A stretch of DNA of 64,000 nucleotides, taken from Astrocystis sublimbata. Lineage: Eukaryota > Ascomycota > Sordariomycetes > Xylariales > Xylariaceae. The stretch covers positions 496,001-560,000 of the forward strand of contig JAJNNY010000009.1 in assembly GCA_022453515.1 (NCBI GenBank), written 5' to 3'. The notes beneath the pieces were generated by a model. That model had not been told where the DNA came from. It made no database searches and saw nothing but the letters and a program-made list of their open reading frames with translations. Of this stretch, positions 11,520 through 22,344 are shown piece after piece (position 1 is the first letter of the stretch; each line of letters starts with the position of its first letter). The translations under genes were made by a program, and so were the position numbers.

Positions 11520-12454
11520 GAGCAATATTGAGAGCCAACCGGCTACTATCTTGGCGATTAATTACTATCAGACAAATCCACACCTTCATTTGTTGTATTT
11601 GTCCAACTGCGTTTGTTCAAGATGCCGCTTAATAGTGGTATGATGAAACCCCCAAACAACGAGATGTATCCCGCTACGTTGCACATTAGGTCACGGCCAT
11701 CTAATCGGGCCCCGAAAGGATCATTCTTTCACTTTGACGACTGCAACGAGGGAGGGAGGCGACGGAATATCTACTTATCTGCAGACCTCAAAGCGTGGCG
11801 GCACAGGACAAAGTCATATGGCAAGTCCGTAACACCTCGCCATGTTTCGAGTTGGTACCATAGACACGGAGCCCGTGCGAGTGGAAGAAGCTCCTAAGTG
11901 GGCCAAATTGAATTTATCGCCTTCGACATCCCTTCCAACATTAACAAACACTTTTATTCTCGCACTTGTTTGAGGGCTGGCCATAGCTGGCCAGTCAACT
12001 GCGGTCACATCTCCCTGGTGACGAATCGATCCTCGTATGCGATGGCAACGTAGGTTACGCATGTCCCAACAAAATGCTTCTTGGGACTCCCCTCAACGCA
12101 CCTAGTCATGACTTGAAGGTTGGACCAGTCAAGGTCAAAGAATGTACAAAAGTTTGCTACTGGTAGTCGCCTCCTAAAATTAGAGACTGTGACAATGCAA
12201 TTTTGGCCCTCTCCCTTTGATGCGCCCCCTTGCTTGAAACACGTATAAGAAAGCCCAACTTCCAGAATACAAAGCCTTTTATTTTCCTTTTCTGCTGCAC
12301 TCCTCGACAGGCTGAACATTTTATGATCTATCATATTTCTTCACTTTCTGTTCTCTCGAGTCCGGTACTCATCGCTTCTTCGTCTTTCACTTCGGCATAA
12401 ACAGGCCTTTATAGATAGATCTCCTAACAAGTTCACTTCACGCACCTCGGCAAA
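11520..12454. other. Spacer and promoter region of the CBM19-like gene
   Basis: No coding sequence is supportable in this stretch. It contains the 3' UTR of cca1 and the promoter and leader of the next gene. TATAAG lies at 12244-12249, about 205 bases before the next ATG, followed by CT-rich sequence. Confidence 0.5.
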
Positions 12455-13147
12455 ATGCGGACGCAATATGCCCTCGCGGTCGCCTTGATGGCTTTTTCCC
12501 GTATCGTCAACTGTCAGTCTAGTAGTGACGATGGCTGCGAAGCAGACGTGTCGTCTACTCCAGCTCCCTCAGCAAGCTCCTCAGCGGTCACCAGCTCATC
12601 AGCGATGGCCACCTCGTCAGCAGTTATCACCTCGACACCTTCCACAGACGCTGCTTCTAGCTCTGCAGCCACGAGTCTTCCCTCGACCTTCATCATCGGG
12701 ACGTCGTTTGGCTCATCGGCGGCTGCTTCCACCAGTCTCGAGGTGACTGCATCCAGCGCCACCATGGAGACCTCTACCACGGCGCCCGCCACCACAATGA
12801 CGACCAGCACCGTCGCTGCTGTCACGACCAGCGCCGCAGTCACGACCCCCGCCGCTGATGTCACGACCAGCGCCGCAGCCACCACCACCGCAGCGGCATC
12901 GGGTACCACTGGCGGTGCCCCTGCTGCTGCCTCCTCCGGCCCGTGTTTGACATCGGGACAATTTAACTGTTTCAAAGACAAGTTACAATATCAGCAGTGC
13001 GCCTCGGGCTATTGGTCTGCGATGCAGGCGCTACCCGCTGGGACGAGCTGCCAGGATGGCCTTTCGATGACCCTGTGGCGCCGGGACGAGGCCATGGAGT
13101 TTGGTCCTGGTATGCGGTCGTTCCGCGGCCGGCGACACTGGGCTTAG
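12455..13147 (+). CDS. Secreted Ser/Thr-rich protein with C-terminal CBM19-like chitin-binding module
   Basis: The 230-aa single-exon protein starts with a likely signal peptide (MRTQYALAVALMAFSRIVNC). About 130 residues made mostly of Ser, Thr and Ala follow, a typical heavily O-glycosylated wall linker. At about residues 162-199 comes a Cys-rich module with CLTSGQFNCF, YQQCASGYWSAM and LPAGTSC; spacing and residues resemble carbohydrate-binding module family 19, found at the C-terminus of fungal chitinases. No catalytic domain is present. Cell-wall association and chitin binding are inferred. The last 30 residues (WRRDEAMEFGPG onward) match nothing I know. No GPI-anchor signal is evident. 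The 3' flank carries a palindromic TAGGTACCTA motif at about 13189-13198. Confidence 0.78.
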   Translation: MRTQYALAVALMAFSRIVNCQSSSDDGCEADVSSTPAPSASSSAVTSSSAMATSSAVITSTPSTDAASSSAATSLPSTFIIGTSFGSSAAASTSLEVTASSATMETSTTAPATTMTTSTVAAVTTSAAVTTPAADVTTSAAATTTAAASGTTGGAPAAASSGPCLTSGQFNCFKDKLQYQQCASGYWSAMQALPAGTSCQDGLSMTLWRRDEAMEFGPGMRSFRGRRHWA

Positions 13148-13843
13148 TTAGCTACATACCCTAGTCATCAACGTCACTGGGTTGTTGCTAGGTACCTAGG
13201 TTGAATAGGGTCACTCGGGAAGGAGGAGGAGTGGATTTTTCCTATGTCTCTGAGGAGCGTATAATAATGAGTGGAGGTGAATGAACGGTTGAGGATTTGA
13301 TAGTTCGTTTGCAAGGGTCGAACCTGGACCGACTTGGAGTTTCGTGGGTTTGCGTTAGCGACTTGATATTAAAGCATAATAAAAGAGGGCTTGGCTGGCC
13401 CGGGTTCTCACCAAGTTTGCGTCCCTTGACGTCTTCTTGTCTGCGTTTTTTTGCCCTCATGTCCAGACTATCTCGACCCGTCAAGATACCTATAGACAAG
13501 CATAAGGTACCCTAGTAGTTGAAGCTACTGGCCAAACGTGATAATAGATGCGAAATACCGAGTATACCACACGCATGAAAATATCTTTCAATATCACTCA
13601 AACGGAATGATAAACTACTTGATATGCCTCATCAGAAGCATTATGTGGGTTTGATTTTACTATTTCATTCTTGATAGGGGTTCTGTGTTGCTTCGTGAGA
13701 GGCGTTAATACCATATATACATGACGACGTTCAAAGATTGATAAAACAGCAAGGCTTCCTTGAAATGCTCCGCAATACGCCGCCCATGCTTTTCCTCACT
13801 TTAAATTGTTACATATTAGTACACTTCCTAAGAACCAAAGCCG
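13148..13843. other. Convergent spacer
   Basis: This region lies between the 3' ends of the CBM19-like gene and hsp78. I see no gene here. It has the GGTACCTAGG palindrome near 13191-13200. Confidence 0.5.
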
Positions 13844-16282
13844 TCAACCCGACGCCTCCATAGATGCCGAGCCAGATTCGTCAGCGGGCTCTGCAGCTGA
13901 TTTCTCTGTGAAAACTTCAAGCCCGCTCTTATCTTCCTTGATGCGAGTTCCAGCAATATCACCACGTCTGAGCTGTCCCCGAATGATCTTGTCAGCAAGA
14001 CCGTTGCTGATCTCCGTCGTGATCAGGCGGTTGAGTGGCCGTGCGCCAAATATCGGGTCATAGCCGCGCTCGGCGAGCCATACGCGCACATCGTCGTTGA
14101 CATTGAGCGTAATCCGTCGCTCATCGAGGCGTACTTGCAGCTCTTTGAGTCGGATATCAACAATGTCGCGGAGAGCCTCGAGCTTTAGACGCTTGAAGAT
14201 AATGAACGAGTCGATGCGGTTCAAGAACTCAGGGGCATAGTTGGCATTAACCACATCCATAACAGCTTTGCGCACATCGGGGCTGATGTCGCCTTCCGGT
14301 GTCTCTGAATAGTGATGGATAGGGTTGTTGCCCACAAGGATATCCGCTCCGAGGTTGGATGTGAGAACGATGATGGTATTTCTGAAATCGACCTTGTGTC
14401 CCTGGGCATCCGTCAGGTACCCTTCGTCGAGGACCTGTAGCAGTAAGGACGATATATCCCGGTGAGCCTTCTCAAACTCATCGAAGAGGAGAACAGCATA
14501 TGGCTTCCGCCGAACCGCTTCTGTCAACTGACCAGCATCGTCATAGCCAACGTAACCTGAGGGGGCTCCAATCAATCGTGAGATTGTGTGCTGCTCTTGG
14601 AATTCGCTCATGTCAAATCGCACGACTGCTTGCTCCGTTGAAAACAAAAAGCTAGCCAGCTTTTTGCACAGTTCGGTTTTACCCACACCAGTAGGACCGA
14701 GGAAGAAGAAGCTTGCCAAGGGCCTGTTGTCTCCACTGAGACCAGCGCGCTGCATCCGTACTGCATTCGCAACAGCTTTCAAGGCCTCGTCTTGCCCCCG
14801 TACTGATTCCCGAAGGGTATCTTCCATACGAATGAGCTTTTCCACATGGCCAGAGGTGAGTTTTGTTACCGGGATTCCAGTAACTCTTGAAACGACGGCC
14901 GCGATGTCATCGGCACCCACTGAATCGTGAATCAGGGTGCCAGGGCCTTCGGTCTCCGAACTCTTCTCACCCTCTTTTGGTAGCTTGCCTTCGAGGTTGG
15001 GTATTACTCCGAAACGCAGTTCGGAAGCGCGACCGAAATTGCCACTTCTCTGAGCATGGTCCAGCTCGATGCGTGCCTTGTCGAGGTCTTCTTGCACCTT
15101 CTTCAAGCCTTCTATCTCGGCCCTCTCCTTATCCCATCTATCAGTAAGCGTTTTCTCCTCCTCTTGGAACTTCTTCAAGTCCGACTCCAACTTCTCTCGC
15201 CGTTCTCGACTTGCCACATCTTTTTCTTTTCGCAGACTCTCCAGTTCGATTTGAATCGTCATGATTTTCTGATCAAGACGCATAATGTCTTCGGGTTTGC
15301 TTTCTTGTTGCAATCGTAAGGAGCTAGCCGCCTCGTCCATTAGGTCGATGGCTTTGTCCGGGAGGAACCGATCGGTGATATAGCGGTTCGAATATGTAGC
15401 TGCCGCCACAATAGCACCGTCGGTGATTCTCACACCATGATGAACCTCGTATTTTTCTTTGATGCCTCTAAGGATACTGATTGTGTCCGGCACACTGGGT
15501 TCGTTGACCAGGATCGGTTGGAAACGGCGCGCCAATGCGACATCCTTCTCGATGAGCCTGTACTCGGCGAGCGTAGTAGCACCGCAGCACTGCAATTCGC
15601 CTCTGGATAATGCGGGCTTAAGCAGGTTGCTGGCATCTATCGATCCTTCTGCTTTTCCCAAGCCCAGGAGTATATGCAACTCGTCGATGAACAGAATGAC
15701 TTCCCCCTTGGCTTGTTCAACTTCGGTCAAGACTTTCTTCAGCCGCTCCTCGAAGTCGCCTCGAAACTTGGCGCCTGCGATGAGAGAGCCTAGATCCAAC
15801 GATATCACTCTTTTATTCTTGACGCTCTCCGGGACGTCTCCTCGAATTATGCGCAGCGCCAGGCCTTCGAGAATGGCCGTCTTTCCAGTACCGGCACTTC
15901 CAATCAAGACCGGGTTGTTCTTCGTTCGTCGGGACAGTACTTGGATGGTGCGTTGTATTTCGTCGTCTCTTCCAATAACCGGATCCAGTTTCCCGTCTTT
16001 GGCTTTCGCGGTGAGATCGATACCGTATTGTTCGAGCGCAGGCTTCTCGGGCTCGCCACCGAGATCCATGCGGTGAGTGCCGCCTGGAGGATGGGGTCGG
16101 CCATTGGCGTAGGTACGCAATGAATGTAGGGGCAGTGATATTCGAGCTGTTCTAGACAGAGCGGTAGGAAGTGCAGCTCTTGCGCGTACGGGGAGGGTTG
16201 TGTTGGGCGGTGCAAAGCCTCGCGATGCCGCGGCCACCAAGGACCGTGGCGACAACGTGTGAAGACCTCGCCTAGCTAGCAT
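13844..16282 (-). CDS. hsp78: Mitochondrial Hsp100 chaperone Hsp78 (ClpB family)
   Basis: Hsp78 is the mitochondrial-matrix ClpB disaggregase that works with mitochondrial Hsp70 to rescue aggregated proteins. The 812-aa intronless frame begins with an Arg-rich presequence ([21 protein letters not shown]). As expected for Hsp78 it lacks the N-terminal Clp repeat domain found in Hsp104 and ClpB. The first AAA+ module has Walker A GSAGTGKT (about residues 128-135) and Walker [10 protein letters not shown], followed by the coiled-coil middle domain (about 325-430, rich in Glu, Lys and Arg). The second AAA+ module has GPTGVGKT and [12 protein letters not shown], then an acidic tail. A heat-shock-element-like site lies about 165 bases upstream of the start. 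The gene is transcribed divergently from the eEF1B-beta gene. Confidence 0.96.
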   Translation of the reverse strand: MLARRGLHTLSPRSLVAAASRGFAPPNTTLPVRARAALPTALSRTARISLPLHSLRTYANGRPHPPGGTHRMDLGGEPEKPALEQYGIDLTAKAKDGKLDPVIGRDDEIQRTIQVLSRRTKNNPVLIGSAGTGKTAILEGLALRIIRGDVPESVKNKRVISLDLGSLIAGAKFRGDFEERLKKVLTEVEQAKGEVILFIDELHILLGLGKAEGSIDASNLLKPALSRGELQCCGATTLAEYRLIEKDVALARRFQPILVNEPSVPDTISILRGIKEKYEVHHGVRITDGAIVAAATYSNRYITDRFLPDKAIDLMDEAASSLRLQQESKPEDIMRLDQKIMTIQIELESLRKEKDVASRERREKLESDLKKFQEEEKTLTDRWDKERAEIEGLKKVQEDLDKARIELDHAQRSGNFGRASELRFGVIPNLEGKLPKEGEKSSETEGPGTLIHDSVGADDIAAVVSRVTGIPVTKLTSGHVEKLIRMEDTLRESVRGQDEALKAVANAVRMQRAGLSGDNRPLASFFFLGPTGVGKTELCKKLASFLFSTEQAVVRFDMSEFQEQHTISRLIGAPSGYVGYDDAGQLTEAVRRKPYAVLLFDEFEKAHRDISSLLLQVLDEGYLTDAQGHKVDFRNTIIVLTSNLGADILVGNNPIHHYSETPEGDISPDVRKAVMDVVNANYAPEFLNRIDSFIIFKRLKLEALRDIVDIRLKELQVRLDERRITLNVNDDVRVWLAERGYDPIFGARPLNRLITTEISNGLADKIIRGQLRRGDIAGTRIKEDKSGLEVFTEKSAAEPADESGSASMEASG

Positions 16283-16931
16283 CGTGTAGCTCGAAATAAG
16301 GAAGAAGTTTGATTATTTTAGACAAAAGATTTGCATAGTCAGGGCGAAGAGAGAAGAAGCATATAAATGCCTGAGCAAGATAGCGAAACCGCCACACCTG
16401 CTAAAATATCATGTTGTCGTCAGGAGCTTGTCGAGCGAGAGCTTTCTGGAATTGCCAAGAAGATGCTAGCTACCTGCCTCGGCGGGCTCTGCCGATTCTA
16501 GGGGTCCATTAGGTTGGAGGGGCTCGCCGTATCGATAAGAGAGCTCAAGTACGGAGGTACCAACCTCCCCTCCAAGGTGTCCACACCAGATTGCGGAGTC
16601 AAGATCTAGGCGGTTCAGGGTGTCAGGCTACCTGTCGAGCCTGTAGTCAGGTGCACCGTGCCAACCCCGAGCCCAACTACGGGCCCCAATGTAATCTCCC
16701 CAGCACTGGGGCCCTGGGCCTTTGCTACGGCTCGAAAAAAAATTGCGAAAAGTACGGATTTCATCTCCTCCTCTTCTATCTTGCCCCACCTGTCTGCCTA
16801 CCTCCCCTTCCCTTTTCTCTGCCCATTCTCAACAGCTGGTCCTTTCTCCTCGTTACTTTTCAAGATACCCTCACTTTTTTCATCCCCCCCCCACGCTTCA
16901 TTTTCTCTCACATCCTCCTCCATACGTCAAG
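16283..16931. promoter_or_regulatory. Divergent promoter region, hsp78 and eEF1B-beta
   Basis: Both genes start from this 649-base region. The hsp78 side has an AT-rich TATAAAT-like element at about 16361-16367 and the heat shock element at 16443-16462. The eEF1B-beta side ends in a long pyrimidine-rich stretch (about 16760-16925), typical of leaders of strongly expressed translation genes in filamentous fungi. Confidence 0.6.
16443..16462 (-). promoter_or_regulatory. Gap-type heat shock element upstream of hsp78
   Basis: The plus strand reads nTTCn-nGAAn, a 5-base gap, then nGAAn, in exact 5-base phasing (TTC 16444-16446, GAA 16449-16451, GAA 16459-16461). This matches the gap-type heat shock element bound by Hsf1 in yeast. 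It lies 160-180 bases upstream of the hsp78 start. The site is seen; binding is inferred. Confidence 0.55.
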
Positions 16932-18153
16932 ATGGGTTTCATCGATCTCTCCACCGACAGCGGCCTGACTTGTAAGTAGACAGCGTCGCTTTCGTCTCCG
17001 GATCGCTGCCTTGCAAGGTTTGCTGGGCCTGGATACACAAGCAGGTCCAGCATCTTTGCCCTAAGTAGCGACGGGAACAACATCAATTAGTTGCGCCATG
17101 GTCAGCTCGAGAAGGCTAACGCGGTAGTCAGTGCTCACCGGCTGGTTGGCTACGCGATCATACATTTCTGGGTAGGTTTCAGCGATTCCTTCTGGCGCGC
17201 TTTTTTCCATTGATTGCCCCTTCAACCCCTCAGTAGGGGCCTTTACCCATGACGCGCCATAATGATGAGAATACTGGTCCGTGTTTCTGAGCAGCTTAAG
17301 ACCCTGTCAAAGGAGGAAACATACTATCGCACTCAGTGCAACTCTGAATTCGCAACCCTTGCCTTGTTTTGTCCTACATTCGCAACGTCGTTACATCTCG
17401 CCGAGACCTTGACTGACATGGACTCCCAGGCACTCCACTTCCCAGGCCGATGTAGCTGTCTTCAAGGCCATAAAGTCTGCCCCTGACGCTGCCCGTTACC
17501 CCCACGCCGCCAGATGGTACAAGCACATCGCCTCTTTCGAGGATGAGTTCGCCACTCTCTCCGGCGATGCTTCCAAGCCCTACACCGCCTACGGCCCCGA
17601 TGAGGCCGAGGCCGAGGCTCCCTCAAAGGCCGAGCCCGCCGCTGCCGCCGATGAGGACGATGTCGACCTATTCGGCAGTGATGACGAGGAGGAGGATGCC
17701 GAGGCCGTCCGTGTCCGTGAGGAGCGTCTAGCTGCCTACCGGGCAAAGAAGGCCGACAAGCCCAAGGTTGCCGCCAAGTCCGTTGTCACCCTGGACGTCA
17801 AGCCCTGGGGTAAGATACTCTTCCGTACCACGACTCATAACGGCACCCGCTAACCCAATCTCCTCTTAGATGACGAGACCGATATGGCTGCCCTCGAGGC
17901 TGCTGTCCGTGGCATTGAGAAGGACGGTCTATTGTGGGGTGCTTCCAAGCTAGTCCCTGTTGGTTTCGGTATCAAGAAGCTGCAGATTACCTTGGTCATT
18001 GAGGACGAGAAGATCTCGCTCAGCGACCTCGAGGAGGAGATTCAGGCCTTCGAGGACCACGTGCAGTCCACCGATGTCGTAAGTACTTTCGATCTACTAG
18101 CTGTACCATCAAATCCTAACAAATCTCCACAGGCTGCCATGCAGAAGCTATAA
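16932..18153 (+). CDS. efb1: Translation elongation factor 1-beta (eEF1B-beta/EFB1), snoRNA host gene
   Basis: This is the guanine-nucleotide exchange factor that recharges eEF1A with GTP. Exons are 16932-16971, 17132-17171, 17430-17809, 17870-18078 and 18133-18153, giving 229 aa. Exon 1 encodes [13 protein letters not shown]; the 40-nt exon 2 supplies [12 protein letters not shown]; exon 3 continues with [20 protein letters not shown] (GST-C-like domain) and the acidic [16 protein letters not shown] linker. The C-terminal exchange domain shows [27 protein letters not shown] and the invariant end DVAAMQKL. Intron 2 (17172-17429) is 258 nt and carries a box C/D snoRNA of the U18 type; the yeast orthologue also hosts U18 in its intron. 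The gene is convergent with the ATIC gene. Confidence 0.96.
17254..17353 (+). ncRNA. snR18: U18-type box C/D snoRNA in eEF1B-beta intron 2
   Basis: The box C ATGATGA lies at 17262-17268, box D' CTGA at 17287-17290 and box D CTGA at 17344-17347. Immediately before D' stands GGTCCGTGTTT, complementary to the conserved large-subunit rRNA stretch AAACACGGACC. It matches, including the adjoining CTGA, the guide of vertebrate U18 as I remember it. The fifth guide base from D' pairs with the adenosine that U18/snR18 methylates (A649 in yeast 25S rRNA). GCG (17254-17256) and CGC (17351-17353) could close a short terminal stem. Yeast snR18 likewise lies in the EFB1 intron. The exact ends are approximate. 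Confidence 0.85.
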
Positions 18154-18714
18154 ACAAAATAAAAACAATAAACCGGCAACTAGCAAGAGCCAAATTTACG
18201 TATTGCATGAGGGAACGACATTAAAGCCACGGGCCACAATGTTTGATGATTGTAATGAGGCTTGGGTAGTGGGGATGAATCAGGGCAAAATCTCCACAAA
18301 AGGAGCTTCATATAGAGGTCAAGGGGCTACGAAATAACGCGAGGGCTATCACGAGTGACCAACTAGCAATGACAATACTTTTCTATGTGCTACACAACGT
18401 GTGCCTTTACTCTCTCGGACGTTCGATACTGTGTGAGTCAATAGAACGTGGTGAGTGACGTGTGAGATACTGTCCGGCTAGACTTGCAGAATTCCTTGAC
18501 TACTTGCACACGCGACTTGTGTCGAAAACGCGACGTGGAGACTGAATGTGACCTAGAATCATTTTTATTTATACCGGCATTATACAATCACCAAACTAGT
18601 GCTCCCCATATGAGTTTCTCTAAACCCTTTTTCCTAAGCTATCTTATTGCTCCAAGCCCTATCGAAACTCCGTCATAAAGCATGACAATACACACACAAA
18701 GCAGATACAGAAGT
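18154..18714. other. Convergent spacer
   Basis: This region holds the 3' flanks of the eEF1B-beta and ATIC genes. An AATAAA-like run (about 18158-18172) follows the eEF1B-beta stop closely. Nothing else was recognised. Confidence 0.5.
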
Positions 18715-20612
18715 TTAGTGGTGGAAGAGGCGGGTGTTTTGCTCAACGACGACCATACCGAGCTTCTCGGCGGTCTCGTACACAGCGGAGTCGTTTTGGC
18801 TGCCACTGGGTGCTGCGAGGTACTTTGCACCGGAGCGGTGCGCGCGGTAGACGTTATCAATGAAGGGGAACTGAAAAATGATGTATTAGCAAAACGAGCC
18901 AAACATGGACTTTTGGGGATATGGTCACTTACGAAAGCGTCGCTCGAAACACAAACGTCACCGAGCTTGCTGAGCCAGTCGTTGCGCTCCTCCTCGGTGA
19001 ATGCAGCGGGCATATCCTCGAAGAAGGCCTCGAACTGCTCGCGTTCCGTCCCCGACTTGGGCAGCTCGCCGCTGACGAGCAGGTCGATGGCGTTGCTCTT
19101 GTCGGGGCGCTTGGTGCCCTTCTTCCACTTGATGCCGAGCACGCGGGGGTGGAAGCGGAGCCACCAGTTGTCGGCCTTGTCGCCGGCGAGACGGGTGCAG
19201 TGGATGCGGGATTGCTGCCCGGCGCCCAGGCCGATGACCTGGCCGTCCTTGGCGTAGCAGACGGAGTTGCTCTGCGTGTACTTGAGGGCGATGGTGGCCA
19301 CAGTCAAGTCCCTGGCAGCGGACTCGGGAATGGCGAGGTCCTTGGGTACCACAGTCCGTTGGAATGACTCGGGCGAGATCTCAATGTCGTTCCGGTGCTG
19401 AGAGAGGGTCACACCGTAGACGGTCCGGGTCTCCATGGTGTCGGGCGTGTACTCCGGGTCCATCTGGAGGACAAGGTACTTGCCTCCCTTCTTCTTCTTC
19501 AGGATCTCCAGCGCGGCGTCCTCGTAACCGGGCGCAACGACACCGTCGGAAACCTCCTTGGAGATGATGCTGGCTGTGGGCACGTCGACTACGTCACTGA
19601 GGGCAATAACATCTCCGAAACTGCTCATGCGATCGGCGCCTCGGGCACGCGCATACGCCTGGGCCAGGCCGGAAGTCTCGATGCCCTGGATGTCGTCGAC
19701 GAAGTACACCTTGCGCTCCTCGGCGCTCAACGGCACGCCAATGGCGGCGCCTGCCGGCGACACGTGCTTGAAGCTCGCAGCGGCGGGCTTTCCTAACGCC
19801 TTCTTCAGCTCCTTGACCAGCGCCCAGCTGTTCAGGGCATCTAGCAGGTTGATGTAACCGGGTGACCCCCCCAGGACCTTGAACGGAAGGTCCGCGCCTG
19901 ATGTGTATGCGGCAGCGGGTTTCTGGTGAGGGTTGGCGCCATACCGGAGGGTCATGTGCTGCCGGCCATCGGCGTAGCGCGAGCGGAAGAAGGCTGATAT
20001 GTGGGTATCGTAGTCGGCTGTGTGTTCGAAGGCTTTCAGCGCGTAGGTGTGGCGGCTGGATTCCTTGATCTCGCCCTGTTCCAGTTCCTTCAGGAAGGCG
20101 GAGTAGTCCTGGGGGTCGCTGAGGATGGTGACACGGGCGTGGTTCTTGGCGGCGGCGCGGATGAGGGTGACGCCGCCGATGTCGATCTCCTCGACGGCTT
20201 CAGGGACTGTCACGTTGAGCTTGGCGACGGTGTCCTTGAAGGGGTACAGATTGCAGACGACATAGTCGACCTTGTCGATGCTCTGTTCTGCGAGATCCTT
20301 CTCGTCGGACTCGAGGTTGCGGGCGAGGATACCTGCGTGTACGGCTGGGTGTAGGGTCTTCACTCTCCCGGCAAGCATCTCGGGGGCTTTGGTGATGGCG
20401 GATATGTCCCTTCACAATGTCAGAACAAGTGGGAGAGGCTTATAGCAATATCGACTCATCGCTACGTACTCGACAGGGAACCCAGACTCGCGGATCATGC
20501 GAGCGGTACCGCCCGAGGCCAGGAGTCGGACATTCTGCTGAACCAGGCCCTTGGCAAGATCCAGCAGACCTGTCTTGTCGTAGACGGAGAGGATAGCAAT
20601 CCTCTGAGACAT
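18715..20612 (-). CDS. ade17: Bifunctional AICAR transformylase / IMP cyclohydrolase (ATIC)
   Basis: This enzyme catalyses the last two steps of de novo purine synthesis: formylation of AICAR by 10-formyl-THF, then cyclisation of FAICAR to IMP. Exons on the minus strand are 20470-20612, 18933-20409 and 18715-18870, giving 591 aa. The N-terminal MGS-like cyclohydrolase domain opens with [20 protein letters not shown] and [38 protein letters not shown] follows. The transformylase domain contains the catalytic Lys-His pair in [10 protein letters not shown] (about residues 262-263) and [12 protein letters not shown]. The C-terminus ends [10 protein letters not shown] after the third exon restores [17 protein letters not shown]. 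The gene is named for its yeast relatives ADE16/ADE17; only one copy is in view. Confidence 0.97.
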
Positions 20613-21559
20613 GGTGGGCGATTTGCGACTGGATCGTGAGTTGCAGTTCAGGGTCTAAGTGGCAGCTAACATATTAGCATATATCCAGTTTATATACGGT
20701 GCTGTTTCTACCTGGTATAAGGAGCTGCTGTCCTCTCAAGTTTCGGTGCCTCACTTTGGGAAATGGAAAGACTTACATCAGAATGCGATTAGAGCTTGAA
20801 CGCGCGAGGCCAGTACAAACAAACAGTCAACATCAAAATCAAGAGGGAGCAGAGGCCGAACGAGAATGAACTATAAAAAATCGTCGCGGAGTTCAATCGG
20901 CTCAGCTACAGTACCTAGGTACCTAGTTTCTACCCCGCCAACACCTCAAGGCGTTTTTTCTGCACCTATTAGGCGAGGTAGCTGGAGGTGATGCGCCCGT
21001 ACAACGTCAGATAGAGAACCCCGCACTCACCGTTGCCGGAACCTCTGAACCCCACTTCGGCCAGAAGGGCTTCAGACGTACGACCACAGAGGCCCTACCT
21101 CCTAGAGGTACAAAGGTTTCCAGCAAGTTGGTGCCAGCCTCAAGGCTCAGCTCTGGCTTCTACCCCACCTGCCCAATTGGCACATAAAGAAGCCGCAGCT
21201 GGGACCATGCACTTCCGCCATATTTAAAACTTTCACAATGATGCTTACAATCGCTCTTAAGTTCATCGACGAGCCAAGTGTCCAATAGTGCCCTTGAGCC
21301 CTTCTCCGCGGTCAGAACTCAGAACCTTAGTCACAGTGTTAACTCAACGAAAGGGCCTGCTAAATAAATTAGGTGTGTCGGGTCAAAGCGGGGGCCTTGG
21401 CAGCGCCCACTGTAGTGTTGTACCCCTCCAAACGCGCCTGATGTTGGACTAGAGGCGCGCTCAGGATAATCAATACTTAAGTACATATCAATCAATATAA
21501 GCATTCCCCTGCTTCCCGTCTCTAACGCTGCCGTTTACTCAAGAGAAAGATTCCCAGCC
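20613..21559. promoter_or_regulatory. Divergent promoter region, ATIC and psf1
   Basis: Both flanking genes start from this 947-base spacer. It contains the palindromic run GTACCTAGGTACCTAG at 20911-20926 and the ATIC TATA box. No coding sequence is supportable. Confidence 0.55.
20689..20696 (-). promoter_or_regulatory. TATA box of the ATIC gene
   Basis: The minus strand reads TATATAAA, ending about 77 bases upstream of the ATG, a good position for a core promoter element. Confidence 0.5.
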
Positions 21560-22344
21560 ATGCACGGCGATCTTGGAAACAAACTTGTCAGTTGCCTCGA
21601 CTGTGCTTGATCAACACCCGAACCCAACCCAGCCTAACAACTATGACAGGTCCAACAGGCAAAACGTACGCAAAACCTGGCGCATCTGCCACCATATCAG
21701 ACCGAGCTGGTCCGTGCTGTGACCCGAGAAGTGCGCGATCTAGACAGAGATGTCACCACCCTGTTGGAGCCTTTCCAGGGATCCTTCCATCCCACTGACG
21801 ACGAAGCCGTCGCATGCACATTGCTCGTGAACCACCTATCGATGCGAAGGAATAAGAGATGCTTGCTCGCTTATCACCACACGCGCACAGACAAGCTCGA
21901 GGAGTTGGCATGGAAAGGCTATGATGTTGTAGACTTGGCTGGCCAGCAAGTCCAGGACAACTCGAGAAATGCAGGCGGTGCGGCCAACCTAGCAAACGGC
22001 GACGGGGCCATGAACAACCTGAGCCCACAAGAAGAGGACCTTGTGCGGCAGTACAGCGACCTGCTCGCCGCCTACAAAGGGCAGTGGACCGATATCGACC
22101 TCACGGGAAGCCTCGAGCCGCCACGAGATTTATTTATCGACGTACGAGTTCTGAAAGATGCTGGCGAGATTCAGACGGAATATGGGTGAGCAACCACAGA
22201 CAGACACCTCTCCCCTTTGGCGACCAGTCGCTTACATTTCGTTCTTCCAGGGCCATTACTTTAACAAAGAACAGCCAGTTCTACGTTCGGCAAGGAGATG
22301 TCGAGCGCCTGATAGCACAAGGATACCTACAGAAGCTTAGCTGA
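21560..22344 (+). CDS. psf1: DNA replication complex GINS subunit Psf1
   Basis: Psf1 is one of the four GINS subunits that join Cdc45 and Mcm2-7 in the replicative helicase. Exons are 21560-21586, 21650-22185 and 22251-22344, giving 218 aa (close to the usual 200-220). The 27-nt first exon encodes MHGDLGNKL; exon 2 continues VQQAKRTQNLAHLPPYQTEL and has the signature helical segments ACTLLVNHLSMRRNKRCLLA and YHHTRTDKLEEL. The C-terminal B-domain contains DLFIDVRVLKDAGEIQTEYG, LTKNSQFYVRQGDVERLI and ends QGYLQKLS. The first donor is GTCAGT, weaker than the usual GTRAGT, but the phase and protein join are right. Confidence 0.94.

Noticed and set aside
12514..12981. Minus-strand Val/Ala-rich frame
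   Set aside because: Antisense shadow of the Ser/Thr-rich wall protein, whose signal peptide and Cys-rich module are on the plus strand.
13316..13332. Minus-strand GGTTCGACCC resembling a tRNA B box
   Set aside because: The would-be T stem does not pair and no cloverleaf can be drawn.
17462..17746. Arg/His-rich minus-strand frame
   Set aside because: Antisense of eEF1B-beta exon 3.
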